64,000 nt of DNA from Dipteris shenzhenensis (GCA_047967505.1 CM106538.1), one strand, 5' to 3'; positions 22,350 to 34,359 are shown, counted from the first letter of the stretch. The notes: generated by a model from the letters alone, not told the origin. Translations and numbers: made by a program.

Positions 22350-23820
22350 ATCAAGGTACATTTTATAACACTTAATATGTATATATATGATGTCAAGTGG
22401 TTTAGGGTTGTTATTAAAGGGCAACAATCGACCGTGTGACGAGATAAGAGTGGATTGATCCAAATCGACTCCACAAAACTATGGACATATTAAAAGGATA
22501 CTTTTGTTTTGCCAGAACACGGTGAGCAAGTGGCTTTGAAAGAAGATCCAAAAGATAAAAGATGGTTATTCATTATTGAAGTTTCCCCTCGCAAAAACCA
22601 ATTCTTGTAATGTGTAAAAGAAACATTTGGATTAAGGAGATAAGGTTTACTATGAGTAGTACTATACTTGTGTATCAAGTGGGCAAGGCTATATTTCAGG
22701 AGCTTACACCGTGCTCAATTCTTGTCAGAAGGGTATGTAGGTGATTGGTTTTCGTTCCCCTCGTCGAGCTCTTCTTCTTGATGCTAATAATGCATGCAAT
22801 GTGTGTGCTTTGGTACACCCTTCCCTCATTGGGTTTATGCTTCTAATCTTAGTTTTTGGCATGTTTTAGGCTTGATTTATGTTCCATAATAGTTGGGAGA
22901 GTGTTTCGCACATGTAGGTTACCATTTCGAGCCATAAAGTGCTCTAGGTAAAAACGTACGAGGAACAGATCGTGATATCTATTCATGCACATCCTCCCAT
23001 GATTATTGGGGTCCTGCCTTGCTTGGGGATATACCTTGCATTTATATGAACATGATTTTCTAGCTTGGCTGCATGTTAGAAATCCGTACGGGTGATTAGA
23101 GGGCATATGGGTGTCATATCCATAGGCTAGACATAGTTTGCTTGAGACTTTAGATTTCTAGTATCCTCATCCACATTTGACACATGTGGGAAAGCCTCCA
23201 TTCCCTAGTCAGGTTAGTTACATCCTTGAGTTTGATATTTTGTTGGCTAGACTACGATGTCTGTTGCGGAAAACCGCTAACACAGAGTGTGAGGTAGGTT
23301 TGAGAGTAGAGATTGGATTGGTGGTTTGAGGGTGTAGGGGATAGCTCCATATCCTGATAGCCTGTGTTGATTGTTTGAAAGCTTGCCATAGCTCCATAAC
23401 CTATGTTGATCGTGTGTGCCTCTATGAGGATGTGTTGATGGTTTCCAAGCTTGCCCTCATTTCCTAAGTATGTGCGCTCTCTCACACACATTGGATTCAT
23501 GCTTCCTCTGCCACATGCAATACAATATATACAAGATCTCCCTCGTAGTAACCATTTGTTGTAATGGCATGTGTGTTTGCATTGTGGTCATTCAGGTGTT
23601 GTAGAGGCAAAAGGTGAGGGTGATGTTGGTTAGAAGCATCTCCTTGATCTGATGCAAGAAAGCCCTTGTCTGGCTCATGGTCTTCATGCATTTATAGTAC
23701 TAGGTCAATGGTAAAGTGGTCTTCTTCATCTAGAGGTCTCAATAGGTTGATATGTGCTGCCAGTTTGTCCTTGTAGCATTCTTTCCTTGGTGATTGAGGC
23801 TATTGTCCTTCTTGGGTCAC
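22350..23820. other. No recognisable gene
   Basis: Short ORFs occur on both strands. The longest minus-strand stretches (23106-22849 and 23500-23252) match nothing I know. Codon use and frequent stops suggest old transposon remains, but I cannot support a call. Confidence 0.4.
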
Positions 23821-23982
23821 ATCTGACCTTGATGTGGAAAATGGAGGGGGTCATTTTTTCCTCCTTGAACATTTTGTAGAACTATGTTAGCTGCTTCAAA
23901 ATCCGACCTTCATGTGGAGAATGGAGGGGGTCATTTTTTCCTCCTTGAACATTCTATAGAGCTATGTTTGCTACTTTAAAAT
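23821..23982 (+). repeat. 80-bp tandem duplication
   Basis: The unit containing TGGAGGGGGTCATTTTTTCC and TCCTTGAACATT occurs twice in tandem with a few substitutions. The minus strand across it can read a peptide such as MFKEEKMTPSIFHIKVRCD. The neighbouring 23983-24370 has only a weak 72-codon minus-strand ORF (24172-23954) of unknown nature. Confidence 0.9.
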
Positions 23983-24374
23983 CCACCTTGCTCTCATCGA
24001 ATGCAAGTAGAGGGTCATGATGGTCAAAGACTCCTCCATTGTCTTCTGCACCTCCCTCTCTACTTTGTCGGAGCAGGGTGTTCGGAGGGTCCACATTTCC
24101 TCCTCTTAGATGCAGGCCATCATTTGCATATTCATGGCCTGCATCTTCTCTTTTGGTTATAAGAAACACCAATCCCAGCTTTGTTTGTGTGTCTAGCTCA
24201 AAGGATGCCCTAACTACATCTTGGCCGATGTGTCGTTTTTGAGGCGTTTGTTAATTATTGGCTATTGGGATTCAATTGACTACAGATTTGAGGGTGATTG
24301 TGTTTGGCATGGTCTGTGTATGTGTGTGCGGTTTATGGTATGGAATGGATGGTGCTAATGGTTCCTGTATTGCT

Positions 24375-25020
24375 ACCCCCAGGGCTACTAACAGCATGGC
24401 TTCAAAAAGGGGAGGAAAAGAACCTTATGGAAAGAAGATAGTAGAGAGCAAGCTTGTGGCTGATCTGGCACTCAATGCAATGGAGACCACACCCCCACAT
24501 GTTATCTGATGCACTCCCTGGTTGAGACTAGATAAGCAAGGTCTTGAGATAGATGCAACAGAGACAACACCTCCAAATTTTATCCGATGCAGTCCCTGGT
24601 TGAGAGAAAAGAAGGATCTATGGATAGACTAAAATGTCACCCCTATTGTAGTGGAGACACCCCACCTACAAACTTCAGAAATCATCAATCCACAACCTAC
24701 CCCCAGGCTTGCTAACAACATGGCTTTGAGAAGGGGAGCAAATGAGCCTCATGGGAAGAAGATAGCTGGGATCAAGCATGGGGCTGAGTTGGCACTCAAT
24801 GCAACAGAGATCATACCTCCAAAAGTTATCTGATGCAATCCCCGACTAAGAGATAAGCATGGGATAGACTTAAATGCCATCCCTGTTGGAGTAGAGACAG
24901 CCCAACTACACACCCCAATATCTATCAATCCAAGGCCTAAGAAGAAGCAATTGACTGCATTTGATGAGCAAGAAGAGGATGATAGGAAGCATGGCAGAAG
25001 CAAGTGGATTGTTAAAGGGG
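24375..25020 (+). pseudogene. Coding relic with tandem repeats of about 90 residues
   Basis: The unit MALRRGANEPHGKKIAGIKH, then a segment like ELALNATEIIPPKVI, then a CNPRLRDKHGIDLNAIPVGV-type segment recurs two to three times, at about 24390-24520, 24545-24700 (partial) and 24720-24930. The last unit is followed by KKKQLTAFDEQEEDDRKHGR and a short tail. TGA stops end two of the repeats at the same place (KVI*). The protein family is unknown to me. Confidence 0.5.
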
Positions 25021-26190
25021 TATTTTCTAGAAGTTATGTTTTAGTTGGTGTCTTTTAGTTACTTTTAAACTTTAGTCTCTATTGAGTAGTGTTAAGTAGT
25101 TGGGAGTTCTTGGTCTATGGAAACCGAATTTTAGTTGGTTAAATAGAGCGTCTAAGTTGAAGTTTGTATCAAGATTAATATTGGAAGTTGCACTTCTGGT
25201 CTTCTTGTGTCTTTTGCAATTTAGGCGACTGCACTCTGTATGCAACAACTTCCTGCATGTTTTGGTGCTTGTAATGGTGCTATATGATTGTTTTCTGTTT
25301 AGAGTTTGAGGAATAATGGCCTCAAACACTTTGGCAATCCTGCTAAGTGTGGAATTTCCCTAGATATCTATTGGTGCTAAGAAGTATGATGCCTTGCTGG
25401 TGAGGAACCTCTATGAGGCATGACTTTTAGAGGAATTCTTCCCGCTATTGCCTAGCAACCTTAAATTAAGGATTGCATCCTCGATGAAGCGGTTTCAATT
25501 AAGCTGGTTGGCTAGGTTCATATACTAGACCCAGAGAGGTTCTATGAGATTTGGGGCAGCCACTGGATCTTATGCCCTGCACGTGTATTGTCAAAAGCAA
25601 ATGATTTCTTATTTGTATATCTTTGAGCATGTGCACAATGCATGAGTGATTCCAATGATGGTTCAAATCTTCCTCAATATTCTTATGGAGTGAGGTTTTA
25701 GAGAAGGAGATGGGAAATTCTTCTTTAAGCTCGAGAAGCAAGGGCAGTAAGTGCACTGGAGGGAGACATACCTGAAGTTGAGGCAATGCCCAGGGTGTCT
25801 TCAGAACCTCAGGAACAGCAAAATGTTTAATTATTCCATAACGAGGGGTTAGGGACTCCGAAGCAGGGAGAGATTTCTTCGATCCAAGTTTTCTAGTCCT
25901 TGTATGCTTGTATATTTTAGTATCATGAAGCCAATTAGGACTTGTTTGTTTGTATGTGTGGGTCTCACCAGAAAGAGCTTTTAGAAGCTTTTTGGGCAAA
26001 TAAGAAGCAACATGTAGCTATATGTGATAAGCAGTACATAGCTATATGTGTGTCTATGCATGTGCACACATAAGAGGTGTGTGCGTGATACCATAAAGAA
26101 AGGAGGGCATGGAGTTGGAGTTGCCACCCTGACCATTAGGTTTGTCATCTATACTTCGAGCTAAGTTTGAAGCTATAGCAAATGGATTTT
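25021..26190. other. No confident gene
   Basis: A 166-codon minus-strand ORF (25999-25499) is open but has no recognisable motif and an unremarkable composition. The plus strand is full of stops. I treat the region as unassigned. Confidence 0.35.
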
Positions 26191-26191
26191 T

Positions 26192-26868
26192 ATGCTTTCT
26201 CACTTGCATTTAGTTGGCCATATTCAGCCGTATTGGTTGGATCCATGCACGGGGCAAGGCTATATTGTAAAAGGCGCAAGAGACTTGACAATTGTATGGG
26301 GAGATGACGAGCATTATTGGCATTGGCTCCCACAACTTGATTCTTGGATTGTCTCACAGATAGAAGACACTATAATATTACTTAAATTGACTCCTTCGTC
26401 TTACTAATGCTAGGCATTTTTCTTTTATCAGGTTTCCTGAAAGTGCCCACTTGCATCATGTATGCTAGTTTGAAGTACGTGGGGACCTTGACAGCATGTT
26501 TATGCCAAGGGGCTATACAATGTCATTCCGGATAATGTTTGTGGACCTAAGATCTAGTTGGGTCAGAGCACCTGTGAATCTCTCTCTCTCAACATCGGAT
26601 GGTCAATGTAAAGAGTCTCAATGTTTGTTCATTGGAGATCAAGCTTCGCTTGTAAGCTCGACTACTATGGCCTGCGTGAGATCATGTGGAACTTAGATGG
26701 AGCTTGATGTTGGTGAGTTTCATGTGGAGAGGGAGATGCGACTAAAGGTGAACTTTAGCATGATGGAGATTGTTGGTGGACGGTGGAAAAAGGGGGTTAT
26801 TGTGGATGGTGTTAAGATTCAGCCCACTAGAGCCATTATAGAATTTATGGCATAACCTGGCCAACACA
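26192..26868 (+). pseudogene. Phloem protein 2 (PP2)-like lectin pseudogene
   Basis: Segments match the PP2 domain in order. GYIVKGARDLTIVWGDDEHYW at about 26243-26322 fits the (C/G)Y.(L/V).ARDLSI.WGD...YW signature. After a TTTATCAG acceptor (exon from 26432) come FPESAHLHHVC, a TAG where the family has Trp, and FEVRGDLDS. Then come RAPVNLSLSTSDGQ and, finally, DVGEFHVEREMRLKVNFSMM and GGRWKKGVIVDGVKIQP. PP2 proteins are sugar-binding lectins of vascular plants, often with an N-terminal F-box; none is visible here. The stops and frame change near 26695 show it is no longer functional. Confidence 0.8.
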
Positions 26869-26869
26869 A

Positions 26870-28545
26870 TCCATATGGGTTGACAAGGTGATGCTGCATG
26901 AATGGAATCTCATTTACTCATGTAGCTATCATTATCATAAATCTTATAAAGTCTCACATGAATGTTGAGGATACCTTTTAGACAAGGGGTGTGAGAACCA
27001 TGTTCTGTACTATCCTAACATGAATATTGTAAGCTTAACTTGTTCATTACTGAGCTTGATGTTTGTAATGGTAATCTCAACAAGGAAATGTGTAAAATTG
27101 ATCCCAACTATTGGGTATGTATATTGTGCAATCCGGAGAGCAGTGCACAATCTCATGGTGTGTTTTGTGGGTGGGGAGTGAGTTGAGCAAGAGCCTTGGT
27201 GGGTTGGTGGGTGAGTGCTCGAAGTTGGGGTAATTGGATTATTGTGCCAATCATTTGTTGAAGGATATATCTTGCTATGTAATAGTTGTGCATACCTGCA
27301 AATGCGTGAGCAATTGTATTCAAATGTGTACCTAAGGAACTCAGTGGATTGAAAACTTGGTGAAAGTAACCTAGTCCTTTATATGATAGTGAGGTTAAGA
27401 GTCTGCATTTAACGTGTTGGTTGAAGAGCGATATCTGTTATGAGTATTTTCTCCTATGTCCTGACAAGTCAAGGGCATGATCTTTGCTTATACTAGGCTA
27501 ATGTTGGCCAGACCTTGTATGCAAACAACAACCACTTCACCCTACCTCAATTACTCTTTGTATTCCACTTACAAATACTGAACTACTTTAATGTCCTTGA
27601 AGTAACAAAAACTTAGGTTTAGGAATATGAGCCACTGTCAAAAGTATGGAAACTTGATAGTTTTTACATTTTATTTTATGTGCATGTGCACACATTGTAG
27701 AGGCTAGTTCCTATGAACCAAATGTTAGGAAGAGCAATTAAGTTTCCACAATCTCAGCTTAGATCGTGTGAGTGCATTAACTTCGGCCATGGAGTCGTGA
27801 TGAATCTTGAAGATGGTGATCCAGTGAGAGCTTTTGGGGACCTAGAGCCTTTATAAACCCCCAACGATGGAGTTGAGGGATATATAGTTACATAAGTAGA
27901 TTTTGCAGAGGAATAGGTCATCTCCTTGTTATTTTGTAAATGAAGGAGGTAATATATAGAAAGTCTTGGATTATAGCAACACAAGGAGAAAGGATAGGTC
28001 ATGGTTGTGCCATTTTGAGCAAAGCTGATTGATGGAACCACTAATTTAGTGTTGCTTTTTCATTGCATCCATGTGTTAGGACACTTTTATGTTCGTGCTC
28101 AAATATAACTATTGGCATTCACCAAAAAAAGTCATTGTTTTATTGTTGGTGTATAATTCATGTATAATCCACATCAATTCTAATTGAACAAGTTTCTGTA
28201 CTAGTTTGTAATCCTCGTACGGTGCTTTTGCAACAATGAGCTATTTTTGGTGAGGGGATTATCCCCTTCACTCATCATGGTTGTCCTTGGGATATCCAAA
28301 ATGCCTCAGAAATCCACTACATAGGTTATAGAATACCAAAATTTCGGATAGATGATGTTAGATGCTTCAACCAAGTCATGTGATGGAAATCTATTATTAA
28401 TTTCTTGAACCAAAAAACTAGTGAGAGCATTACATTTCCTTTCTACATGCTCAATAGTCTCACAAACACATCATTACCTTTTTGTATAAAAGACTTTTTG
28501 GGATGTCAGAAGGAGACGAAGCCACTTGGCACAAGCTTATTGGTG
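26870..28545. other. No recognisable gene
   Basis: There is a 95-codon minus-strand ORF (28041-27754) without recognisable motifs. Otherwise there are short broken ORFs on both strands and no LTR pair. Confidence 0.4.
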
Positions 28546-28549
28546 TCAT

Positions 28550-28917
28550 AAAGATAAAAAAAGACGGTTGAAAAGTTGGTTAAGGTTTAAAAATAGGTGG
28601 AGTCGCTCATGCAACAATTCTTGTATGCGAGGAGAAAGCGACAAGTTGCAACAACTAGGGTAAAGGGGCCAGTTATAAGGCACCTTAAAAAATGGTGAGC
28701 GCATTTTCTCCGGAGTGTATTTTTTTGAACTTTGCCTATGTCAGCATCTTCGATCAATGATGATTGTAGAAAAAAAAAATCAAGCAATTTTCTCAACTAC
28801 ACACCCACTTCGATAGCAAAAATAGCAGAAAGTCGCTTATGCTCCAATTAACGAGTACTCTCGAACTCGAGATCTCACGATCAAAAGGCTACCATGTTAA
28901 CCATTAGGCTACGATGG
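28550..28917 (-). mobile_element. tRNA-derived SINE-like sequence
   Basis: Read on the minus strand, the 5' end contains TAGCCTAATGG (28901-28911), an RNA polymerase III A box, and about 35 bp later GAGTTCGAGA (about 28859-28868), a weakened B box. The arrangement and the surrounding sequence resemble a degenerate tRNA. Downstream comes GGAGCATAAGCGACTTTCTGC, a tRNA-unrelated body. The 3' limit is approximate, and no clear target duplication was found. Confidence 0.55.
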
Positions 28918-28929
28918 ATGTCGACGATT

Positions 28930-29395
28930 AGCTTCATGAGTGTCTGCTTATTGGCGTTTGATGTCACTATTTTTGGAGAGTGCCTAGTAACTGGCCGTGA
29001 CCATTGATGGTGCTCTAACAATTGTTCCTACCTAAAAAATGACAATTCTTATGCTGATCAGCATGTTGAGCCAACTCTCCAAAATTTCTCTCAGGCTTCA
29101 TCATGTATGACTCCAATACTTTGGTTTTGCAAATTGAAGATTCATTGCTTGCTTTGGTATGCGTGTAGTTTTTCGGAAGATATTTTAGTTTGATGGTTCT
29201 CTCATTTTATTAATATAATATAACTTAATATTTTGGTTTGTTTCTTTTTTTACGAACATTTGATGTAGATAAATGCAATAGGTGCACGCATGCTTGTGAC
29301 CATGGAGGAAAAAAAAAGACCATACAAATGTATGGCAAGGGGGTTGCACCATCCTCACCCATTTTTCTATAATTTGTAGGGAATGTGGCGTTCTC
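28930..29395. other. No recognisable gene
   Basis: AT-rich sequence without motifs I recognise. Confidence 0.4.
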
Positions 29396-29398
29396 CCA

Positions 29399-29492
29399 TC
29401 TATGAGTCTCTCCTTTGGTGTTAAAGAGTCTTGTATGCTTCTCCTCTGGTGTTGGAGGGTGCCGTATGCTTCTCCTCCCCAGTATCAGAGGG
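29399..29492 (+). repeat. Three degenerate tandem units of about 35 bp
   Basis: Variants of TCTCCT(T/C)TGGTGTT.GAG, then GT..TATGCT, occur three times in a row. The following 29495-30710 has no recognisable gene apart from short ORFs. Confidence 0.7.
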
Positions 29493-30710
29493 TCACAAGT
29501 CAGTTATTTGAATAGCATTTTTGTTAACTCATTTAAATCTTGAGTTTGTCCAAATATGTACTAGAGTATGTCATTGTTTTACACAATGTCTAGTACCTAG
29601 CCGACAAATATGATCATGTACTGATAGGTAGGTATTGCATCACTTTCAATAATAGGGTCTTCTGACTTCAACGATGGCACACCTATCCAAGTGAATGACC
29701 ATGTTCCGATGTAATGATGACAGTAAGTATGCGATGAAACCATGCACACTATCATGCAAACAATGATGCATTTGACATGCTCGAGGCCAAACAAAAGGGT
29801 AGGATACACTGACAATATTGCTTATGAGACACAAGAAAATCTAGATAATCATGTTCAGTACTAACCAATGAGCTTCATCCAGAATGAAATATGAGTGCTA
29901 AAGAAAGTTTGAGGTTACCTGTTCCTTAATGAAGAAAATAGTGACGTCAAGTAGGCAACCTTGCAAGGAAGGAGTTGTCGATGTCATGGCAATCAATAGC
30001 AGATGAGAGAGGTCCCTTACAAATGCATCGATGACAGCTTCAATTCCCATAGCCTCACTATGAACAGTGCAACGATTTTAGAATTGCAGGTTCATTAGCT
30101 CCAACCTCGTTAGGCTCAACTCCGAAATAATCCAAGCTCGGTGTTCTTTAATTTGTCATGCTGCCTCCTTGACACTCACAACTGCATCTCTTGCTTTTTT
30201 GATAGCTTCAAAGGCCTTCTCCATCCTTTGCCCTGCTGGAGCTCCAAAACATGCATAGCCTCCATGTTTCACATAGCATGTTCATCAGCAAGGTAGGAGC
30301 TTTTCGTGGGGCCCGTTAGATAGGTCACAAGACCATTTCTTATGATCTTGTTCTTCCTCTCTCATGCTGATCCTTCCACATCTTCCCTTTGTGAAGATTA
30401 CATGGTAGATGTAGCAGATCCACATCCAAAACTCAGTCCAAATGAGTAAGACTGCCATAGAAGATGGGAGTGTGTTTGTAGTCTTTATGTGTTCCTTCAA
30501 GGTGCCTCCAAGCGAGCCCTTGGATATCTCTCCATAAAAGCTTGGAAGTCTTCTTTCTACAATTATACAAGCGACCGTAGATGTTGGATTTTTAGGGTTA
30601 GGGTTTCCTAACTTGACCTAATCAAGACTTAATTAACACATTGATTAGAGAGAGAGTGCTAGAGAGAGAAGGAGAGTAGACACAAGCTTGAAAGAAAAAT
30701 ACATGATTTT

Positions 30711-30743
30711 GTGTTGACTATGTCCTTGCCCTTTGTACACACT

Positions 30744-30780
<37 letters not shown>

Positions 30781-30908
30781 TTTTGGATTGCGGCGATGTC
30801 GGTGGTTCGCCGCCGGTGATGTTGTGAGAAGTTCATTAAGCCTTATCATTTAGAGAAAGGAGAAGTCGTAACAAGGTTTCTGTAGGTGAACCTGCGGAAG
30901 GATCATTG
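30711..30908 (+). rRNA. 18S rRNA, 3'-terminal fragment (degenerate)
   Basis: About 198 bases match the conserved 3' end of plant 18S rRNA, from the tGTACACAC(c)GCCCGTCGC region through GGAGAAGTCGTAACAAGG to GCGGAAGGATCATTG. Several positions that are C in functional genes are T here (for example CACACTGCCCG), as expected of a methylated, unexpressed copy. The upstream 1.6 kb of 18S is missing; unrelated DNA begins immediately before it. Confidence 0.95.
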
Positions 30909-31227
30909 AGACACATCACCGTGAGAAACACCGTGAACCACAGTGGACATAACATCGAGAGGCCGCGCTCGGAGGCGCGGCTGTCGATGCCACGCTCCCC
31001 ATTGGAACCAGGCGAAAGTGGGCGTGGCATCGAGCTGGGACAGTCCATCGATCATGCAGTGGGGGGCGGGGATCTCCCCCCATCCACCGTGCGGGCAGCC
31101 CCCCTCCTCCGTGCCTCGGCATGGGGCCGCATGATAAACCTTCTGCCCCCTCACGATGGGTGCGAGGCACTGAAGAAACGCAATGGTTTGATATCCCTCC
31201 CTCGTGGAGGATGTAACACAAGTAAAA
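30909..31227 (+). other. Internal transcribed spacer 1 (ITS1)
   Basis: GC-rich spacer of about 319 bp between the 18S and 5.8S fragments. ORFs on both strands here are by-products of base composition. Confidence 0.9.
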
Positions 31228-31314
31228 ATGACTCTTAGCAATGGATATCTTGGCTCTTGCAACGATGAAGAACGCAGCGAAATGCGATACGTAGTCTAAG
31301 GGCATGCTTGTCTG
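31228..31314 (+). rRNA. 5.8S rRNA with a large internal deletion
   Basis: The first about 65 bases match (GATGAAGAACGCAGCGAAAT and the following GCGATAC). The sequence then jumps at about 31291-31297 to a 3' end resembling GAGGGCA(C/T)G(C/T)(C/T)TG(T/C)CTG. The central part, including the usual GAATTGCAGAATCCCG, is missing, so the remnant is about 87 bases against the usual about 160. This rRNA cannot be functional. Confidence 0.88.
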
Positions 31315-31565
31315 ACCGTCCTCACCACAACCACGCCCCTTGCCCCTCCTCTTTGAGGGGGGCCGAGCGATGGAGCTGGCCGTCCGTGATGCCCCTCCGA
31401 GGCAATGCGATCGGTTGAAATGGATCGATGGCACTGAGTGGCGAGGCGTCGCAATGGTGGTCCGTCCCCTTGCGGGGCAGCAGTTTGCGGACGAATTTCC
31501 TGGAGGTGCACGTCCCGAGATCGGGCTCGTGGGGGGTGCCGATGAGCTCCCCCCGTATTGGAACA
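31315..31565 (+). other. Internal transcribed spacer 2 (ITS2)
   Basis: GC-rich spacer of about 251 bp between the 5.8S remnant and the 28S start. Confidence 0.88.
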
Positions 31566-32479
31566 TGGACCTCAGATCAGGCAAGGCTACCCGCCGAGTT
31601 TAAGAATATCACTAAGCAGAGGAAAAGAAACTAACGAGGATTTCCCTAGTAGCAGCAAGCGAACCGAAAAGAGCCCAGCTTGAGAATCGTGCGGCCTCGC
31701 CGCGCGAATTGTAGTCTGGAGAGGCATCCTCTGCAACGGACCGGGCCCAAGTCCCCTGGAAAGGGGCATCGGAGAGGGTAAGAGCCTCGTCGAGCTCGGA
31801 CCCTGTTGCTTCGGAGGGGCTATTTGGGAATGCAGCCCTAAGCGGGTGGTAAATTCTATCCAAGGCTAAATACGAGCAAGAGACCGATAGCGAACAAGTA
31901 CTATGAGGGAAAGATGAAAAGGACTTTGGAAAGAGAGTTAAAAAGTGCTTGAAATTGCTGGGAGGGAAGTGAATGGAGGCTGCGGGTGTGCCCCAGTTGG
32001 ATGCAGAACGGCGAGAGCTAGTCCGCCGCTCGACGCGGGGCGTTGGTCAGTGTAGGCCGGTGCGACGGGACAAGAGCGAGCTTTTGATGGCCCGCCTATG
32101 CCGTCGTGCCAACCGAGGCACGAAGCGCATGCCACTCGTGGCGGGCTTTATGCACCTGCGCACTCGAGGCGCTGGTGTTCTAGGTTTTCCATTCGACCCG
32201 TCTTGAAACACGGACCAAGGAGTTTAACATGTACGCAAGCCGGTGGGTGGCAAACCCATGGAGGTGCAAGGAACTTGAGAGGTGGGATCCCCCCGCGGGG
32301 TGCACCATTGACCGACCGTGATCTTCTGTGAAAGGTTTGAGTGGGAGCATATCTGCTGGGACCCGAAAGATGGTGAACTATGCCTGAGCAGGGCAAAGCC
32401 AGAGGAAACTTTGGTGGAGGATCGTAGTGATACTGACATGCAAATCGTTCATCAGACTTGGGTATAGGGGCGAAAGACT

Positions 32480-32535
<56 letters not shown>

Positions 32536-32816
32536 TCGTTGCTCAGTTTTATCGAGTAAAGTGAATGATTAGAGGCATCAGGGGTGTAACACCCTCGACC
32601 TATTCTCAAACTTTAAATAGGTAAGCGGCCGGGGTTGCTCCGTTGAACCCTGGTGCAGAATGGGAGCTCCAAGTGGGCCATTTTTGGTAAGTAGAACTGG
32701 CAATGCGGGATGAACCGAAATTCAGGTTACGGTGCCAAACTACGTGCTAACCTAGATCCCACAAAGGGTGTTGATTGATTAAGACAGTAGGACGGTGGTC
32801 ATGAAGTCGGAATCCA

Positions 32817-32847
<31 letters not shown>

Positions 32848-32861
32848 TCAACTATGAAAAG
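31566..32861 (+). rRNA. 28S (25S) rRNA, 5' fragment
   Basis: It starts at the GACCTCAGATCAGG boundary and includes CCGCCGAGTTTAAGAATATC, conserved sequences such as TTGAAACACGGACCAAGGAG, and GTGTAACAACTCACCTGCCG near the end. About 1.3 kb of the usual about 3.4 kb is present, with scattered substitutions. It stops within CCGAATCAACTA..GAAAA and passes directly into retrotransposon-like sequence. Confidence 0.94.
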
Positions 32862-32869
32862 ATCAGGAT

Positions 32870-33190
32870 TTGTGGAGACTGGTGATGATACTGCACATCC
32901 TATTGTGCAAATTGATAAAATTTCTTTGTCTATGTAGGATGGGATACCTGTTTGATGTATTTTATGTCTCGAATATCACCAAGAACTTGGTTTCTGTTGG
33001 TCAAATGGTTGGAGCAGGGCTTGCAAGTCAGATTTAATCCTCATTGATGCTTTGTTGAGGATATGAAAAATAAAGGTCGCTTGATAGCAAAAGGAAAGAA
33101 GAAGGGCAGGATGTTTACGTTGGATGCAGACATGCCTGAATTGAGTGCAGCAATGTTTGCATATGGGACCGGTGTAGCAAAAGCATAGCT
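32870..33190 (+). pseudogene. Ty1/copia polyprotein fragment before the integrase
   Basis: The reading has GDDTAHPIVQIDKISLSM, then DVFYVSNITKNLVSVGQMVG (32954 onward) and, after a frame change, FVEDMKNKGRLIAKGKKKGR followed by MFTLDADMPELSAAMFA. V.YVP.ITKNL.SVGQ is the signature of the segment between protease and integrase in copia elements. It abuts the rDNA fragment with no gap. The rest of the element is not recognisable downstream. Confidence 0.82.
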
Positions 33191-34340
33191 TCTATCCTGT
33201 ACATGTTATCTTCAATTGTGGAGAGTTTCTTTAGATCTTTGTTGCAAGTTGGATGTCTAGAGACATTGTCAATATATTTCTCTCAGATGAGGTCATAATG
33301 GTTATTATACTCATCTCTTGTAATGAGATTGTGAGATAAAACCTTCTAGATAGCAGGGATATTATCTTTGAGTTGTTTTGAATCGAGAGCTATTTCTTCC
33401 AAACTTTGCAAGTGTTATTGCAAGTTTCCAATCTAGAAATGATAGATTGTCAAGATGCTCTTGTCGGAATAATTCATCTGCCTTCATCTTTGCCAAAAGT
33501 GATGATATACAATGTTCATAATATATTGGTTATATGTCTTTTAGCATCAAGGATATTTAATTGATATACTAATCAATGTGGGGTCATAAAGAAAGACTAC
33601 CATACACCTAAAGGTTTTCAGATTGTATTTTAAGGTCTGTGGTATAGATGGCACCCCCTTCAACTCCATATGCAATTGCTCATACTGGCACCACTTTTGA
33701 TGGACTTTGATTGGGGTACTGAGGTAGCAAAAGATAGATGGAAAAGCTTTAAGCTTAGGCTATGGCTCAAGTTGCTTATGAAGGATGGCTCAGATTTGAT
33801 ATAGTGTGCTAGGCTTCGTGAAGAGCTCTTGGCAAAAGGCAAGTGGCCAACAATTGAGTAGAGGGACATGGAGAGCATGCAACTTAGAGAGAGTGAGACG
33901 GGACCTCTTGGCCACAAGGCTCAGTGCGTAAATGTTCAAGGATGCTATCTATTCAAAAGGATCCTGGAGGCACAAGTAGGCTTAAGTCCCATACAAGAGC
34001 ATCTAGGCCAGTGCTAAGACAAGAAGTCCGATGATCGACAAGCAAGCTTGAAGTCAGTACAATCATTTGCTAGAGATTGGTACTAGGCAGTGTGGGTAGT
34101 TAAAGGCAAACTAAGGTCGTCCAAGAATGGAGTGCTTTTTTTATGGGGAACAAGGTAAAAGGGAATGTCAATCCTGTGGTAACAGAGGCTCTCATAACTA
34201 GAAACAATTGCTAGCATCCTCTTGTCTAAGCTCACAGATGACTTAGTTAATGTGTGGGGTCTCAAGATTCATCCGCTCTTTCTCATGCTACGACTCCTCA
34301 TGGAGAGTTTCTTGCTTATGAATCCCATGGCTTTCCTGCC
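33191..34340. other. No recognisable gene
   Basis: Possibly more retrotransposon debris; only short stretches stay open (for example the plus-strand run near 33840-33990). No motif supports an assignment. Confidence 0.4.
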
Positions 34341-34359
34341 TCACAGGCACTCACTTCTA

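Noticed and set aside
25499-25999. 166-codon minus-strand ORF as a gene
   Set aside because: There is no recognisable motif or splice context; chance or old debris is as likely.
30903-31584. ORFs of up to 222 codons across the rDNA spacers
   Set aside because: GC-rich rDNA spacer sequence leaves frames open by chance; the region is clearly ITS and rRNA.
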